From Iamia majanohamensis (GTDB lineage: Bacteria > Actinomycetota > Acidimicrobiia > Acidimicrobiales > Iamiaceae), in the NCBI RefSeq assembly GCF_028532485.1, contig NZ_CP116942.1, positions 434,001 through 498,000 on the forward strand: a stretch of DNA of 64,000 nucleotides, read 5' to 3'. The translations under genes were made by a program, and so were the position numbers. Positions 17,441-24,818 of the stretch are shown here, piece after piece. The stretch's first letter is position 1. The number at the start of each line of letters is the position of its first letter. The notes beneath the pieces were generated by a model that made no database searches, was not told the DNA's origin, and was given only the letters and a program-made list of their open reading frames with translations.

Positions 17441-17480
17441 CCCGCCCTTGCATCCGGGCCGCCGAGAGGTCAAGATCACA

Positions 17481-17506
17481 CCGTTGTAATTACCAATGTG
17501 CTATCA
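17481..17506 (+). promoter_or_regulatory. AT-rich promoter/operator island upstream of whiB
   Basis: This short run is strikingly AT-rich for the window and holds the 8-bp palindrome GTAATTAC (17486-17493) within TTGTAATTACCAA. CAATGT (17494-17499) is a possible -10, giving a leader of about 33 bases before the GTG at 17540. The palindrome is a candidate regulator site. Confidence 0.45.
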
Positions 17507-17539
17507 GGCCGTTGGACGACGCCGGTCGAGGAGGTCGTC

Positions 17540-17833
17540 GTGCACATCTCAGACGAGACAGCTGAGCAGCCGGGGTGGCAGGACTTCGCGAACTGCCTGG
17601 GTGTCGACCCCGACCTCTTCTTCCCCGAGAGGGGGGCCTCCACCCGCGAGGCCAAGGAGGTCTGCCGGGGCTGCGTGGTCCGCGAGGACTGCCTCGAGTA
17701 CGCCCTCGACAACGGCGAGAAGTTCGGCATCTGGGGTGGCATGAGCGAGCGCGAGCGGCGCCGCCTGCGTCGCCAGCGGGCCCTCGCCCGCCGGGCCGCG
17801 GCCGAGGCCGGCGCAGCCGCCGGCGGGGCCTGA
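17540..17833 (+). CDS. WhiB-family iron-sulfur transcriptional regulator
   Basis: A 97-residue Wbl protein. Four cluster-ligand cysteines C19, C42, C45 and C51 (CX22CX2CX5C) bind a [4Fe-4S] cluster. The GIWGGM turn and a basic tail RERRRLRRQRALARR follow for DNA or sigma-factor contact. The GTG at 17540 is preceded by GAGGAGG five bases upstream; an in-frame GTG at 17498 is a longer alternative. Wbl proteins control development and redox or antibiotic stress responses in Actinobacteria. This one resembles the WhiB1/WhiB2 type in size, but the exact subclass is not settled. Confidence 0.93.
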   Translation: MHISDETAEQPGWQDFANCLGVDPDLFFPERGASTREAKEVCRGCVVREDCLEYALDNGEKFGIWGGMSERERRRLRRQRALARRAAAEAGAAAGGA

Positions 17834-17840
17834 CCCACCC

Positions 17841-18632
17841 TCACCCACCGTCGGCCCGGGCCACCCGGGCCTCGATGGTGCGCTCGGGCGCCAGGTCGAG
17901 CTCCGCCCAGCGGTCCTCGGGCTCGGCCCGGAGCACGGCGTCGGGCACCAGGCCCACCAGCTCGGCCCCCGCCACGTCGGCCCGCGCCGCGACCGCGTCC
18001 CACGCCGCCCCGGGACCCACCTCGTGGGGCCGGACCAGGTTGAGCGATACCTGCACGGCGTCGCCGACGGCCAGGCCCAGGGCCCGCACCGCCGGGCTGC
18101 GGAGCTCCCGGGCCACGGCCCGGGCCCGCTCAAGGTCCGGGTCGGCCAGCCACAGGTTGTAGGCCACGAGCAGGGGGCGGGCCCCGACGGCCGCGGCCCC
18201 GGCGGTCGGGTGGGGGCGGTCCGGCCCGGCGACCGGGGCCAGGGCACCGAACGCGTCCCGGCGCACCTCGGGCAGCGTGCGCTCGGGCCCGTAGGCGAAG
18301 CAGGGGAGGGCCAGCTCCGCGCCGGCCCAGGCGCAGAACCGGTCCCGCGCCGCGACGGCGTCGGCGGCCGAGGACCCGGCGAGGGCCACGAAGGGCACCA
18401 CGTCGACCACCCCGATGCGGGGGTGGACCCCGGCGTGGGCGCGCAGGTCGAGGCGGGCCACCGCCTTTCGGGCCAGGCGGCGGGGGGCGGCCTCGCCCCG
18501 CAGCGTCCACACGCTGCGGTGGTGGTGGGGGTCGGTGTGCAGGTCGAGCAGGTCGGGCCCGGCGGCGGCGGCGAGGGCGTCGAGCGCGGCGGGGTCCCGC
18601 CCCTCGCTCAGGTTGACCACGCACTCCAGCAC
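17841..18632 (-). CDS. Glutamate formimidoyltransferase-like (FtcD N-terminal domain)
   Basis: A 263-residue stand-alone formiminotransferase domain. Recognisable parts are the start VLECVVNLSEGRDP, DLHTDPHHHRSVWTLRG, the AHAGVHPRIGVVDVVPFVAL core with the conserved histidines, and LLVAYNLWL near the centre. The family moves the formimino group from formiminoglutamate to tetrahydrofolate in histidine breakdown. No cyclodeaminase domain and no other hut genes are present, so a different folate-linked role is possible. The GTG start at 18632 has CACACT 7 bases upstream. Confidence 0.88.
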   Translation of the reverse strand: MLECVVNLSEGRDPAALDALAAAAGPDLLDLHTDPHHHRSVWTLRGEAAPRRLARKAVARLDLRAHAGVHPRIGVVDVVPFVALAGSSAADAVAARDRFCAWAGAELALPCFAYGPERTLPEVRRDAFGALAPVAGPDRPHPTAGAAAVGARPLLVAYNLWLADPDLERARAVARELRSPAVRALGLAVGDAVQVSLNLVRPHEVGPGAAWDAVAARADVAGAELVGLVPDAVLRAEPEDRWAELDLAPERTIEARVARADGG

Positions 18633-18639
18633 GCCGGCG

Positions 18640-18645
18640 AGTGTG
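18640..18645 (-). promoter_or_regulatory. -10-like element CACACT before the formimidoyltransferase
   Basis: CACACT on the minus strand ends 7 bases before the GTG at 18632; it fits the xANNNT leaderless pattern but lacks the first T. Confidence 0.35.
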
Positions 18646-18709
18646 GCAGCGAAGAGGAGGGGTCCGGCGCCGGGGCCGGTCCCGCCTGTCGCTCACGGGG
18701 AGGGACCGG

Positions 18710-18715
18710 TAGGGT
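18710..18715 (+). promoter_or_regulatory. -10 element TAGGGT, leaderless start of tatA
   Basis: TAGGGT ends 7 bases before the ATG at 18723. Confidence 0.6.
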
Positions 18716-18722
18716 TCACCCC

Positions 18723-18983
18723 ATGGCCGGCATCGGGGCCCCTGAGCTCATCATCATCCTCGTCATCCTCTTGGTGATCTTCGGTGGCGCCAAGCTGCCG
18801 AAGCTGGCCAAGTCGCTGGGCGAGGCCAAGCGCGAGTTCGAGAAGAGCGTCGACGACGAGCCGCCCCGCAAGGCGGTCGAGCCGTCGTCGCTGTCCTCCA
18901 AGGAGGAGGAGCTCCGCCAGCGCGAGGAGGCGCTGCGGCGCCGCGAGGACGAGGTGCGCCGCTCCGGCGGCGAGCACGCCTAG
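18723..18983 (+). CDS. tatA: Twin-arginine translocase subunit TatA/TatE
   Basis: An 86-residue TatA-family protein: short N-out segment MAGIGAPE, one membrane helix LIIILVILLVIFGG, the hinge FGGAKLPKLAKSLGEA and an amphipathic helix KREFEKSV. The charged, helical tail ends with EEELRQREEALRRREDE. TatA multimers form the passage for folded proteins carrying twin-arginine signals. TatB and TatC are not in the window, so the system is split. The leaderless start is well supported. Confidence 0.95.
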   Translation: MAGIGAPELIIILVILLVIFGGAKLPKLAKSLGEAKREFEKSVDDEPPRKAVEPSSLSSKEEELRQREEALRRREDEVRRSGGEHA

Positions 18984-19020
18984 ACCTCGTCACCGGCCTC
19001 CCCCGGCCGCCGAGACCGCA

Positions 19021-19042
19021 CGGCCCGCCCCGCGGCGGGCCG
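19021..19042. terminator. Hairpin CGGCCCGCC-N4-GGCGGGCCG
   Basis: A perfect 9-bp stem and 4-base loop 38 bases after the tatA stop. First of two hairpins between the convergent tatA and whiB genes. Confidence 0.55.
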
Positions 19043-19067
19043 TCGTCGCGCCCGGGGTGGCGCGCGG

Positions 19068-19097
19068 CGACGGCCGGTGCGGGGGCACCGGCCGTCG
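19068..19097. terminator. Strong hairpin, 13-bp stem with GGGG loop
   Basis: CGACGGCCGGTGC pairs perfectly with GCACCGGCCGTCG around a GGGG loop. It sits 19 bases beyond the whiB stop and can terminate transcription from both sides. Confidence 0.6.
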
Positions 19098-19115
19098 GGG
19101 AGGGGTGGGGCGGGG

Positions 19116-19406
19116 TCAGCCGGGCTGACGGACCAGGGTGCCGTCGGCCTCCGCGGCCGCCTCGGCCGCCGCCAGGCGGCGACGACGCAGGATGCGACGG
19201 CGCTCCCGCTCGGAGCAGCCGCCCCAGACACCGTGCTCGATCCGGTGCTCCAGGGCGTACTCCAGGCAGGGCTCGACGACGGGGCAGGTCGCGCAGATCC
19301 GTCGGGCCACCTCGACGCCGACGCCGTCGCTCGGGAAGAACGTCGACGGGGACTGGTGGGCGCAGTTGCCCTCCTGCATCCACTTGGCGATCTCGTACTC
19401 GTTCAC
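19116..19406 (-). CDS. WhiB-family regulator (second copy)
   Basis: A 96-residue Wbl protein with cluster cysteines C15, C38, C41 and C47, plus an extra Cys in the GVWGGCSERERRR turn (C64), where most Wbl proteins have M or T. A basic tail RILRRRRLAAAEA follows. The GTG at 19406 is preferred because AGAGG lies 10 bases upstream. The GTG at 19415 would leave only one base to that site but adds VTF to the N-terminus and cannot be excluded. It is divergent from htrA. Confidence 0.92.
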   Translation of the reverse strand: MNEYEIAKWMQEGNCAHQSPSTFFPSDGVGVEVARRICATCPVVEPCLEYALEHRIEHGVWGGCSERERRRILRRRRLAAAEAAAEADGTLVRQPG

Positions 19407-19680
19407 GAAGGTCACACCTCTCTGGTCCCGCCCGACCTCTCGAGGAGAGGTTCGCAGGGGCGTCGTGTCCGGATGGGTTTCTCGCAGAGGCAGGGTCAAG
19501 CGGGCGTAAAGACGCAGGTCGGGACGTCGCGGGCCTGCTCCGGCCCAGGTCACGGCGGTCGCCGCCGAGGGGGGACCCCTCCCCGGGGCGCCCGGGGGCG
19601 CCGTCCGCAGGGCGGGGGACGGCGGGTAGCGTGACGGCGCCCCGGTGCGGCGACCCGGGGCGCCCACCGAAGGAGACCTC
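19407..19680. other. Divergent intergenic region whiB / htrA
   Basis: A 274-base gap without a gene. On the plus strand TAGCGT (19627-19632) is a good -10 for htrA. On the minus strand TTGACC (19499-19494) resembles a -35, but no matching -10 is found at the right distance for whiB. Confidence 0.4.
19627..19632 (+). promoter_or_regulatory. -10 element TAGCGT of htrA
   Basis: TAGCGT is followed by a leader of about 41 bases that ends with the ribosome binding site GAAGGAGA just before the GTG at 19681. Confidence 0.5.
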
Positions 19681-21153
19681 GTGGCCCAGCCCCCCCCAGC
19701 ACCGTCCCCGGGCGGGACCCCGGACCCCTGGGCCCCGCGCGGGCCGGGGGCGGGCGGGACCTCGAGCTGGTCACCCCAACAGGGAGGGCGCCCGACCGGC
19801 ACCACGCCGAGCGGCGGCGCCTGGGCCCCGGCCGGCGGCGGCGCCCGGCCCGGCGCCGGCACCCCGGCGCCCTGGGCCCCCGGTGGCTGGCAGGGCGGGT
19901 CGGCCCAGCCGGCCGCGCCCCCCGCCGCCGGCGGTGGGGGCGTGCCCCCCTACCCACCGGGCTACGCCCCGGTGCGACCCGAGCCCGCCCCCGGGGGCGG
20001 CAGCGGCGCCGGCGGGGCCGGCACCCCACCGACGCCGTCGTCCGACCGCGGCGGCCGCCTCACCGCGGCGCTGGTGGGCGGCATCGTGGGCGCGGTGGTC
20101 GCCGCCCTGGTGGCCTCGGGCCTGGTCCTGGCCACCGACGACGGCGACACCGCGTCGCCGGCCACGACCACCACCTCGCCGCCGCCCAGCGTGGCGCCGG
20201 GCGAGGCCCTCGACATCCAGCAGCTGCTCGACGTGGCCCAGCCGTCGGTGGTCTCGATCGACACCGGCGTCTCGTCCCAGCCCGGGGCCACCGGCGCGGG
20301 CAGCGGCTTCATCCTCGACGCCGCGGGGCTGATCCTCACCAACGCCCACGTCATCCAGGGCGCGGACGAGATCTCGGTGACCTTCTTCGACGGCTCGTCG
20401 GTCGACGCCGAGCTGGTCGGGTCCTTCCCCGAGGACGACGTGGCCATGATCCGGGTCGAGGGCAAGGAGGACCTCCGGGCCGCCTCGCTCGGGTCCTCCA
20501 CCGACCTCCAGGTGGGCGAGGACGTCGTGGCCATCGGCAACGCCCTGGGCCTCGGCGGCCAGCCCACCGTCACCAGCGGCATCGTGTCGGCCAAGGACCG
20601 GCCCCTCAGCGGCCCCACCCAGGACGGCGGCACCATCGAGCTCGACAACCTGATCCAGACCGACGCAGCCATCAACCCGGGCAACTCGGGCGGCCCCCTC
20701 CTCAACGCCCGGGGCGAGGTCGTGGGCATCAACACCGCGGTGATCCCGGGGGCCTCCAACATCGGCTTCGCCCTCTCGATCGACCCGCTGCGGCCCCTCA
20801 TCGAGGAGCTGCGCAACGGCGACGGCGACGTCAACCCGGACCAGGCCGTCCTCGGCGTCACCACCATCGAGGCCAGCAACCCGGACCTTCCGCCCGAGGT
20901 GCTCGACCAGTTCGGCATCACCCGGCCCGAGGGCCTCATCGTCGACACCGTCTCGCCCGACTCCGGCGCCGCGGAGGCCGGCCTCCAGCGCGGCGACGTG
21001 ATCCTGGTGGTCGAGGGCCAGACCACCGACACCCAGGCCGCCCTGAGCGAGGTCATCCGGTCCAAGGCCCCGGGCGACACCATCGCCATCTCCTACGAGC
21101 GCGAGGGCGTGCCCATGGAGACCGAGGCCACCCTCACCCGTCGCGGCGGCTGA
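19681..21153 (+). CDS. htrA: HtrA/DegP-type membrane-anchored serine protease with PDZ domain
   Basis: A 490-residue S1C protease. A long Pro/Gly-rich cytoplasmic N-terminus (1-125) precedes one membrane helix (about 127-150, AALVGGIVGAVVAALVASG). The protease domain has an intact triad: H223 in LTNAHVI, D253 in DDVAMIRVE and S336 in GNSGGPL. A PDZ domain follows (about 390-485). It should degrade or process misfolded envelope proteins outside the membrane, as in actinobacterial HtrA/PepD. The start is GTG with a GAAGGAGA site. An inactive relative is encoded at 40581-41738. Confidence 0.92.
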   Translation: MAQPPPAPSPGGTPDPWAPRGPGAGGTSSWSPQQGGRPTGTTPSGGAWAPAGGGARPGAGTPAPWAPGGWQGGSAQPAAPPAAGGGGVPPYPPGYAPVRPEPAPGGGSGAGGAGTPPTPSSDRGGRLTAALVGGIVGAVVAALVASGLVLATDDGDTASPATTTTSPPPSVAPGEALDIQQLLDVAQPSVVSIDTGVSSQPGATGAGSGFILDAAGLILTNAHVIQGADEISVTFFDGSSVDAELVGSFPEDDVAMIRVEGKEDLRAASLGSSTDLQVGEDVVAIGNALGLGGQPTVTSGIVSAKDRPLSGPTQDGGTIELDNLIQTDAAINPGNSGGPLLNARGEVVGINTAVIPGASNIGFALSIDPLRPLIEELRNGDGDVNPDQAVLGVTTIEASNPDLPPEVLDQFGITRPEGLIVDTVSPDSGAAEAGLQRGDVILVVEGQTTDTQAALSEVIRSKAPGDTIAISYEREGVPMETEATLTRRGG

Positions 21154-21215
21154 GCGCCGCGAGGTGCCAGGCCCACGGTGACCACCCGCTCTGCAGGGGC
21201 GGGGCGGCCGCGCCC

Positions 21216-21221
21216 TAGGCT
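21216..21221 (+). promoter_or_regulatory. -10 element TAGGCT
   Basis: TAGGCT lies 39 bases before the GTG at 21261; the leader contains a GGAGGAGA ribosome binding site. Likely promoter of the small protein and ROK kinase genes. Confidence 0.45.
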
Positions 21222-21260
21222 GGTCGGCCGCACCAGGCCCCCCGGCCGGAGGAGACGACC

Positions 21261-21533
21261 GTGACCTACACCGAGTTCGAGCGCGACCCCAACGAGCCGC
21301 CCCGCGGCCACGCCCGGGTCATCTACCTCGGTCCGGTCGCGCCGCACTGGGAGATCGGCTCCGACTTCGGCGATCGGGCCCTGATCGACGGCTTCCGCGA
21401 CCGGGTCCAGGCCCGCCTCCAGCTGGTCCCGCCGCACGACCCGCAGTTCCGCCGGAACCGGGAGCGGGTGATCCGCGACGCCGAGCGCGAGGGCCTCCTG
21501 CTCGACTGGGACCTCGGCGAGCCCGAGGAGTAG
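21261..21533 (+). CDS. Small conserved-looking protein, unknown function
   Basis: A 90-residue soluble protein starting with GTG. Notable segments are ARVIYLGPVAPHWEIGSDFG and RDRVQARLQLVPPHDPQFRR, rich in charged and aromatic residues. There is no signal peptide, membrane helix or known motif. I do not recognise the family. It has a ribosome binding site and ends 4 bases before the ROK kinase start, so the two are probably one operon. Confidence 0.6.
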   Translation: MTYTEFERDPNEPPRGHARVIYLGPVAPHWEIGSDFGDRALIDGFRDRVQARLQLVPPHDPQFRRNRERVIRDAEREGLLLDWDLGEPEE

Positions 21534-21537
21534 GGCC

Positions 21538-22461
21538 GTGGCCAAGCCCACCGTGGGGGTCGACCTGGGCGGCACCAAGGTGCTCGCCGCGGTGGTCGAC
21601 GGGCGCGACGTGGGCGAGAGCACCAAGCGTCCCACCCCCACCGACGGCCCCGAGGCCGTGGTGTCCGCCATCGCCGAGATGGTCGAGGAGCTGGGCGGCG
21701 CCCACCGCCTGGGCGTGGGGACGCCCGGCTACGTCGACGACGACGGCGTGGTCGGCGGCGTGCCCAACCTCCAGGGCTGGGACCCGCCCGTGCCCCTGCG
21801 CGCCATGCTGCGCGAGGCCACCGGCGTGGCGCACCTGGCCGTCGACAACGACGTGAACGCAGCCGCCCTCGGCGAGGTCGCCCACGGGGCGGCCGAGGGC
21901 CACCACGACGTGCTCTGCGTGTTCATGGGCACCGGCGTCGGCGGCGGCCTGGTGCTCTCCGGCGAGCTCCGGCGCGGCCCCCGGGGCCTGGCCGGCGAGA
22001 TCGGCCACCTGGTGGTGCGCCACGGCGGCCGGGCGTGCGCCTGCGGGGGCAACGGCCACGTGGAGGCCTACGCGGGACGGGCCGGCATGGAGGCCGAGGC
22101 CCGCCGCCGCCACGCCGCCGGCGAGGAGACCGCCCTGGTCGACATCGCCGGCGACGACCGCATGAAGTCCTCGGTGTTCGACAAGGCCCTGAAGAAGGGC
22201 GATCGCGTCGCCGAGGAGCTCATGGAGGAGGCCGTGGTCGCGGTGGGCACCGCCATCGCCTCGGCGGTGATGCTCGTCGACGTCGACCTGGTGGTCGTCG
22301 GCGGCGGCGTGGCCGACAAGCTGGGCCCCGAGCTGGTGGCCCGGGTCGGCGCCGAGTCCTCCGGCCTCTTGGGCGAGGCCCTGGCCGTCCCGGTCGTGCC
22401 CGCCGCCCTGGGCGACGACGCCGGCGTGGTCGGCGCCGCCCTCCTCGGCGAGCGGGCCTGA
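21538..22461 (+). CDS. ROK-family sugar kinase (glucokinase-like)
   Basis: A 307-residue ROK protein. The N-terminal phosphate-binding motif is GVDLGGTKVLAAVVDG, the catalytic segment is VDNDVNAAALGEV with the general-base Asp, and GTGVGGGLV follows. The ROK zinc motif reads CACGGNGHVEA with C167 and C169, but the last Cys is His174, a deviation from CxCGxxGCxE. It should phosphorylate a hexose such as glucose. Because it lies directly upstream of ppk1, use of polyphosphate as donor is possible; sequence alone does not show this. It starts with GTG 4 bases after the small upstream gene. Confidence 0.85.
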   Translation: MAKPTVGVDLGGTKVLAAVVDGRDVGESTKRPTPTDGPEAVVSAIAEMVEELGGAHRLGVGTPGYVDDDGVVGGVPNLQGWDPPVPLRAMLREATGVAHLAVDNDVNAAALGEVAHGAAEGHHDVLCVFMGTGVGGGLVLSGELRRGPRGLAGEIGHLVVRHGGRACACGGNGHVEAYAGRAGMEAEARRRHAAGEETALVDIAGDDRMKSSVFDKALKKGDRVAEELMEEAVVAVGTAIASAVMLVDVDLVVVGGGVADKLGPELVARVGAESSGLLGEALAVPVVPAALGDDAGVVGAALLGERA

Positions 22462-22559
22462 GGCCACCCGCGCCGAGGTCGGCACCGGCGTCACCCGGCG
22501 TCCACCTGGCGTCGACCGTGGGGCCACCGGGGCGTGGGTCCCGCGTCGGCGGGCGCCGG

Positions 22560-22565
22560 TAGCAT
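22560..22565 (+). promoter_or_regulatory. -10 element TAGCAT, leaderless start of ppk1
   Basis: TAGCAT ends 8 bases before the ATG at 22574. Confidence 0.5.
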
Positions 22566-22573
22566 CGACGGCC

Positions 22574-24724
22574 ATGTCGACGACCACCGCGCCGGAGAGC
22601 ACGCCGGGGGCCGACGACGAGCAGGCGCCCGGCACCATCGCCGCCGACGACCCGGAGCGCTTCCTCAACCGCGAGCTGTCGTGGCTCGACTTCAACGAGC
22701 GGGTGCTGGCCCTGGCCGACGACCCCTCGATCCCGCTGCTGGAGCGGGCCAAGTTCCTCGCCATCTTCAGCCAGAACCTCGACGAGTTCTTCCAGGTCCG
22801 GGTGGCGGGCCTCCTCGACCAGGTCGCTGCGGGCATCCGCCTCCGGGCGCCCGACGGCCGCTCGCCCACCGCCCAGGTGCGCGAGCTGGCGGCCCGGGCC
22901 CGCGACCTCGTGGAGCGCGAGGAGCGCCTCTTCCTCGAGCACGTGGCCCCGGAGCTGGCCGCCAACGGCATCGTCCTCTCCTCGTGGGAGGAGCTCGACG
23001 ACGACGACCGCCAGCACATGGTGGGGGTCTTCCAGGACCGCATCTTCCCGGTGCTCACCCCCCTGGCCGTCGACCCCGGCCACCCCTTCCCCTACATTTC
23101 CAACCTGTCGCTCAACCTGGCCGTCACCGTCCGCGACCCGGTCACCGACGAGCGCCGCTTCGCCCGGGTCAAGGTGCCGCCGGTGCTGTCGCGCTTCGTC
23201 GTCATGCCCGACGGCGAGCGCTTCGTGCCCCTCGAGCAGGTCATCGCCGCCCACCTCGACGAGCTCTTCCCCGGCATGGCCATCGACGACGTGGTGGCCT
23301 TCCGAGTGACCCGCAACGCGGACCTCACCCTCGAGGAGGAGGAGGCCGACGACCTCCTCGCCGCGGTGGAGATGGAGCTGCGCCGGCGCCGCTTCGGGCG
23401 GGCGGTGCGCCTGGAGATCGACGCCGAGGCCTCGCCCGAGGTCCGCGAGCTGCTGATGCGGGAGCTCGACGTCGACGAGCACGCCGTGTTCGAGCACCAG
23501 GGGCCCCTCGACCTCGGGGGCCTGTGGGCGGTGCACGCCCTCGACCGGCCCGACCTCCGCGACGAGGACTGGCCCTCGGTCACCCAGGCCCGCCTGTCGG
23601 CACCCGAGGGCGAGCCCTTCGACATCTTCGCCGCCGTCGCCGAGGGCCCGATCCTCGTCCACCACCCCTACGACTCCTTCGTCACCTCGGTCGAGGAGCT
23701 GGTCCGCCGGGCGTCGCGGGACCCCAAGGTCCTGGCCATCAAGATCACCCTCTACCGCACGTCGGGCGACAGCCCCATCGTGCGCTCGCTGGTGCGCGCC
23801 GCCGAGCGGGGCAAGCAGGTGGCCGCCCTGGTGGAGCTGAAGGCCCGCTTCGACGAGGCCAACAACATCGAGTGGGCCAAGGTGCTGGAGGAGGCGGGCG
23901 TCCACGTCACCTACGGGCTGCTCGGGCTCAAGACCCACACCAAGACCCTGCTCGTCGTGCGCGACGAGGAGGACGGCATCCGCCGCTACTGCCACGTCGG
24001 CACCGGCAACTACAACAGCAAGACCGCCACCCTCTACGAGGACCTCGGCATCCTCAGCGCCGACGCGGACCTGGGCACCGACCTCACCCAGCTCTTCAAC
24101 TACCTCACCGGCTACGGCCGCAACGTCGACTACCGCCGGCTGATGGTGGCGCCCCACTCGATGCGGGCCGGCATCGTCGAGCTCATCCGCGGCGAGGTCG
24201 CGGCCGGGCCCGGCCGGGGCCGGATCGTGATGAAGATGAACAGCCTGGTCGACCCCCAGATGATCGACGTGCTCTACGAGGCGTCGGCCGCCGGGGTCGA
24301 GATCGATCTCATCATCCGGGGGATCTGCTGCCTGCGCCCCGGGGTGCCCGGGCTGTCGGAGAACATCCGGGTCCGCTCGCTGGTGGGCCGCTTCCTCGAG
24401 CACTCCCGCATCTACTGGTTCGCCAACGGCACCGAGGACGACCGCCCCCTCGTCGCCATCGGCTCGGCCGACCTCATGCCCCGGAACCTGGACCGCCGGG
24501 TCGAGGCCCTGACGGTGATCACCGACCCCGCCGTCGAGGCCCAGGTCCGCCAGGTGCTCGACGTCAACCTCGAGGACGACACCCTGGCCTGGACCCTCCA
24601 CGCCGACGGCTCCTGGCACCCCGTGGCCGGCGAGGGCCACGTCAACGCCCACGAGCGCTTCCGGGCCCTCGCCCTGGCCCGCACCCGTCGGCTCGAGCCG
24701 GCCGACGTCGACGACGCCCTCTGA
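22574..24724 (+). CDS. ppk1: Polyphosphate kinase 1
   Basis: A 716-residue PPK1. The N-terminal domain has RFLNRELSWLDFNERVLALA and the FSQNLDEFFQVRVAGL signature. The phospholipase-D-like C-terminal domains carry the two essential histidines: H455 (LKTHTK) as the phosphorylation site and H610 (LEHSRIYWF). The length equals the family norm (about 690-720). It makes long-chain polyphosphate from ATP, reversibly, in the cytoplasm. It has its own leaderless start and is followed by CYTH-CHAD and NUDIX genes. Upstream lies a ROK kinase, downstream the Pst/Pho genes. Confidence 0.97.
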   Translation: MSTTTAPESTPGADDEQAPGTIAADDPERFLNRELSWLDFNERVLALADDPSIPLLERAKFLAIFSQNLDEFFQVRVAGLLDQVAAGIRLRAPDGRSPTAQVRELAARARDLVEREERLFLEHVAPELAANGIVLSSWEELDDDDRQHMVGVFQDRIFPVLTPLAVDPGHPFPYISNLSLNLAVTVRDPVTDERRFARVKVPPVLSRFVVMPDGERFVPLEQVIAAHLDELFPGMAIDDVVAFRVTRNADLTLEEEEADDLLAAVEMELRRRRFGRAVRLEIDAEASPEVRELLMRELDVDEHAVFEHQGPLDLGGLWAVHALDRPDLRDEDWPSVTQARLSAPEGEPFDIFAAVAEGPILVHHPYDSFVTSVEELVRRASRDPKVLAIKITLYRTSGDSPIVRSLVRAAERGKQVAALVELKARFDEANNIEWAKVLEEAGVHVTYGLLGLKTHTKTLLVVRDEEDGIRRYCHVGTGNYNSKTATLYEDLGILSADADLGTDLTQLFNYLTGYGRNVDYRRLMVAPHSMRAGIVELIRGEVAAGPGRGRIVMKMNSLVDPQMIDVLYEASAAGVEIDLIIRGICCLRPGVPGLSENIRVRSLVGRFLEHSRIYWFANGTEDDRPLVAIGSADLMPRNLDRRVEALTVITDPAVEAQVRQVLDVNLEDDTLAWTLHADGSWHPVAGEGHVNAHERFRALALARTRRLEPADVDDAL

Positions 24725-24818
24725 GGGTGGTCGGCCGTGAGGTGCGCCGCCGGCGCCGGGCGGTGCGAGAGGATGACGTGGTGACCGCGCCCGCCGACCG
24801 ACGAGGGGAGACCCGCCC

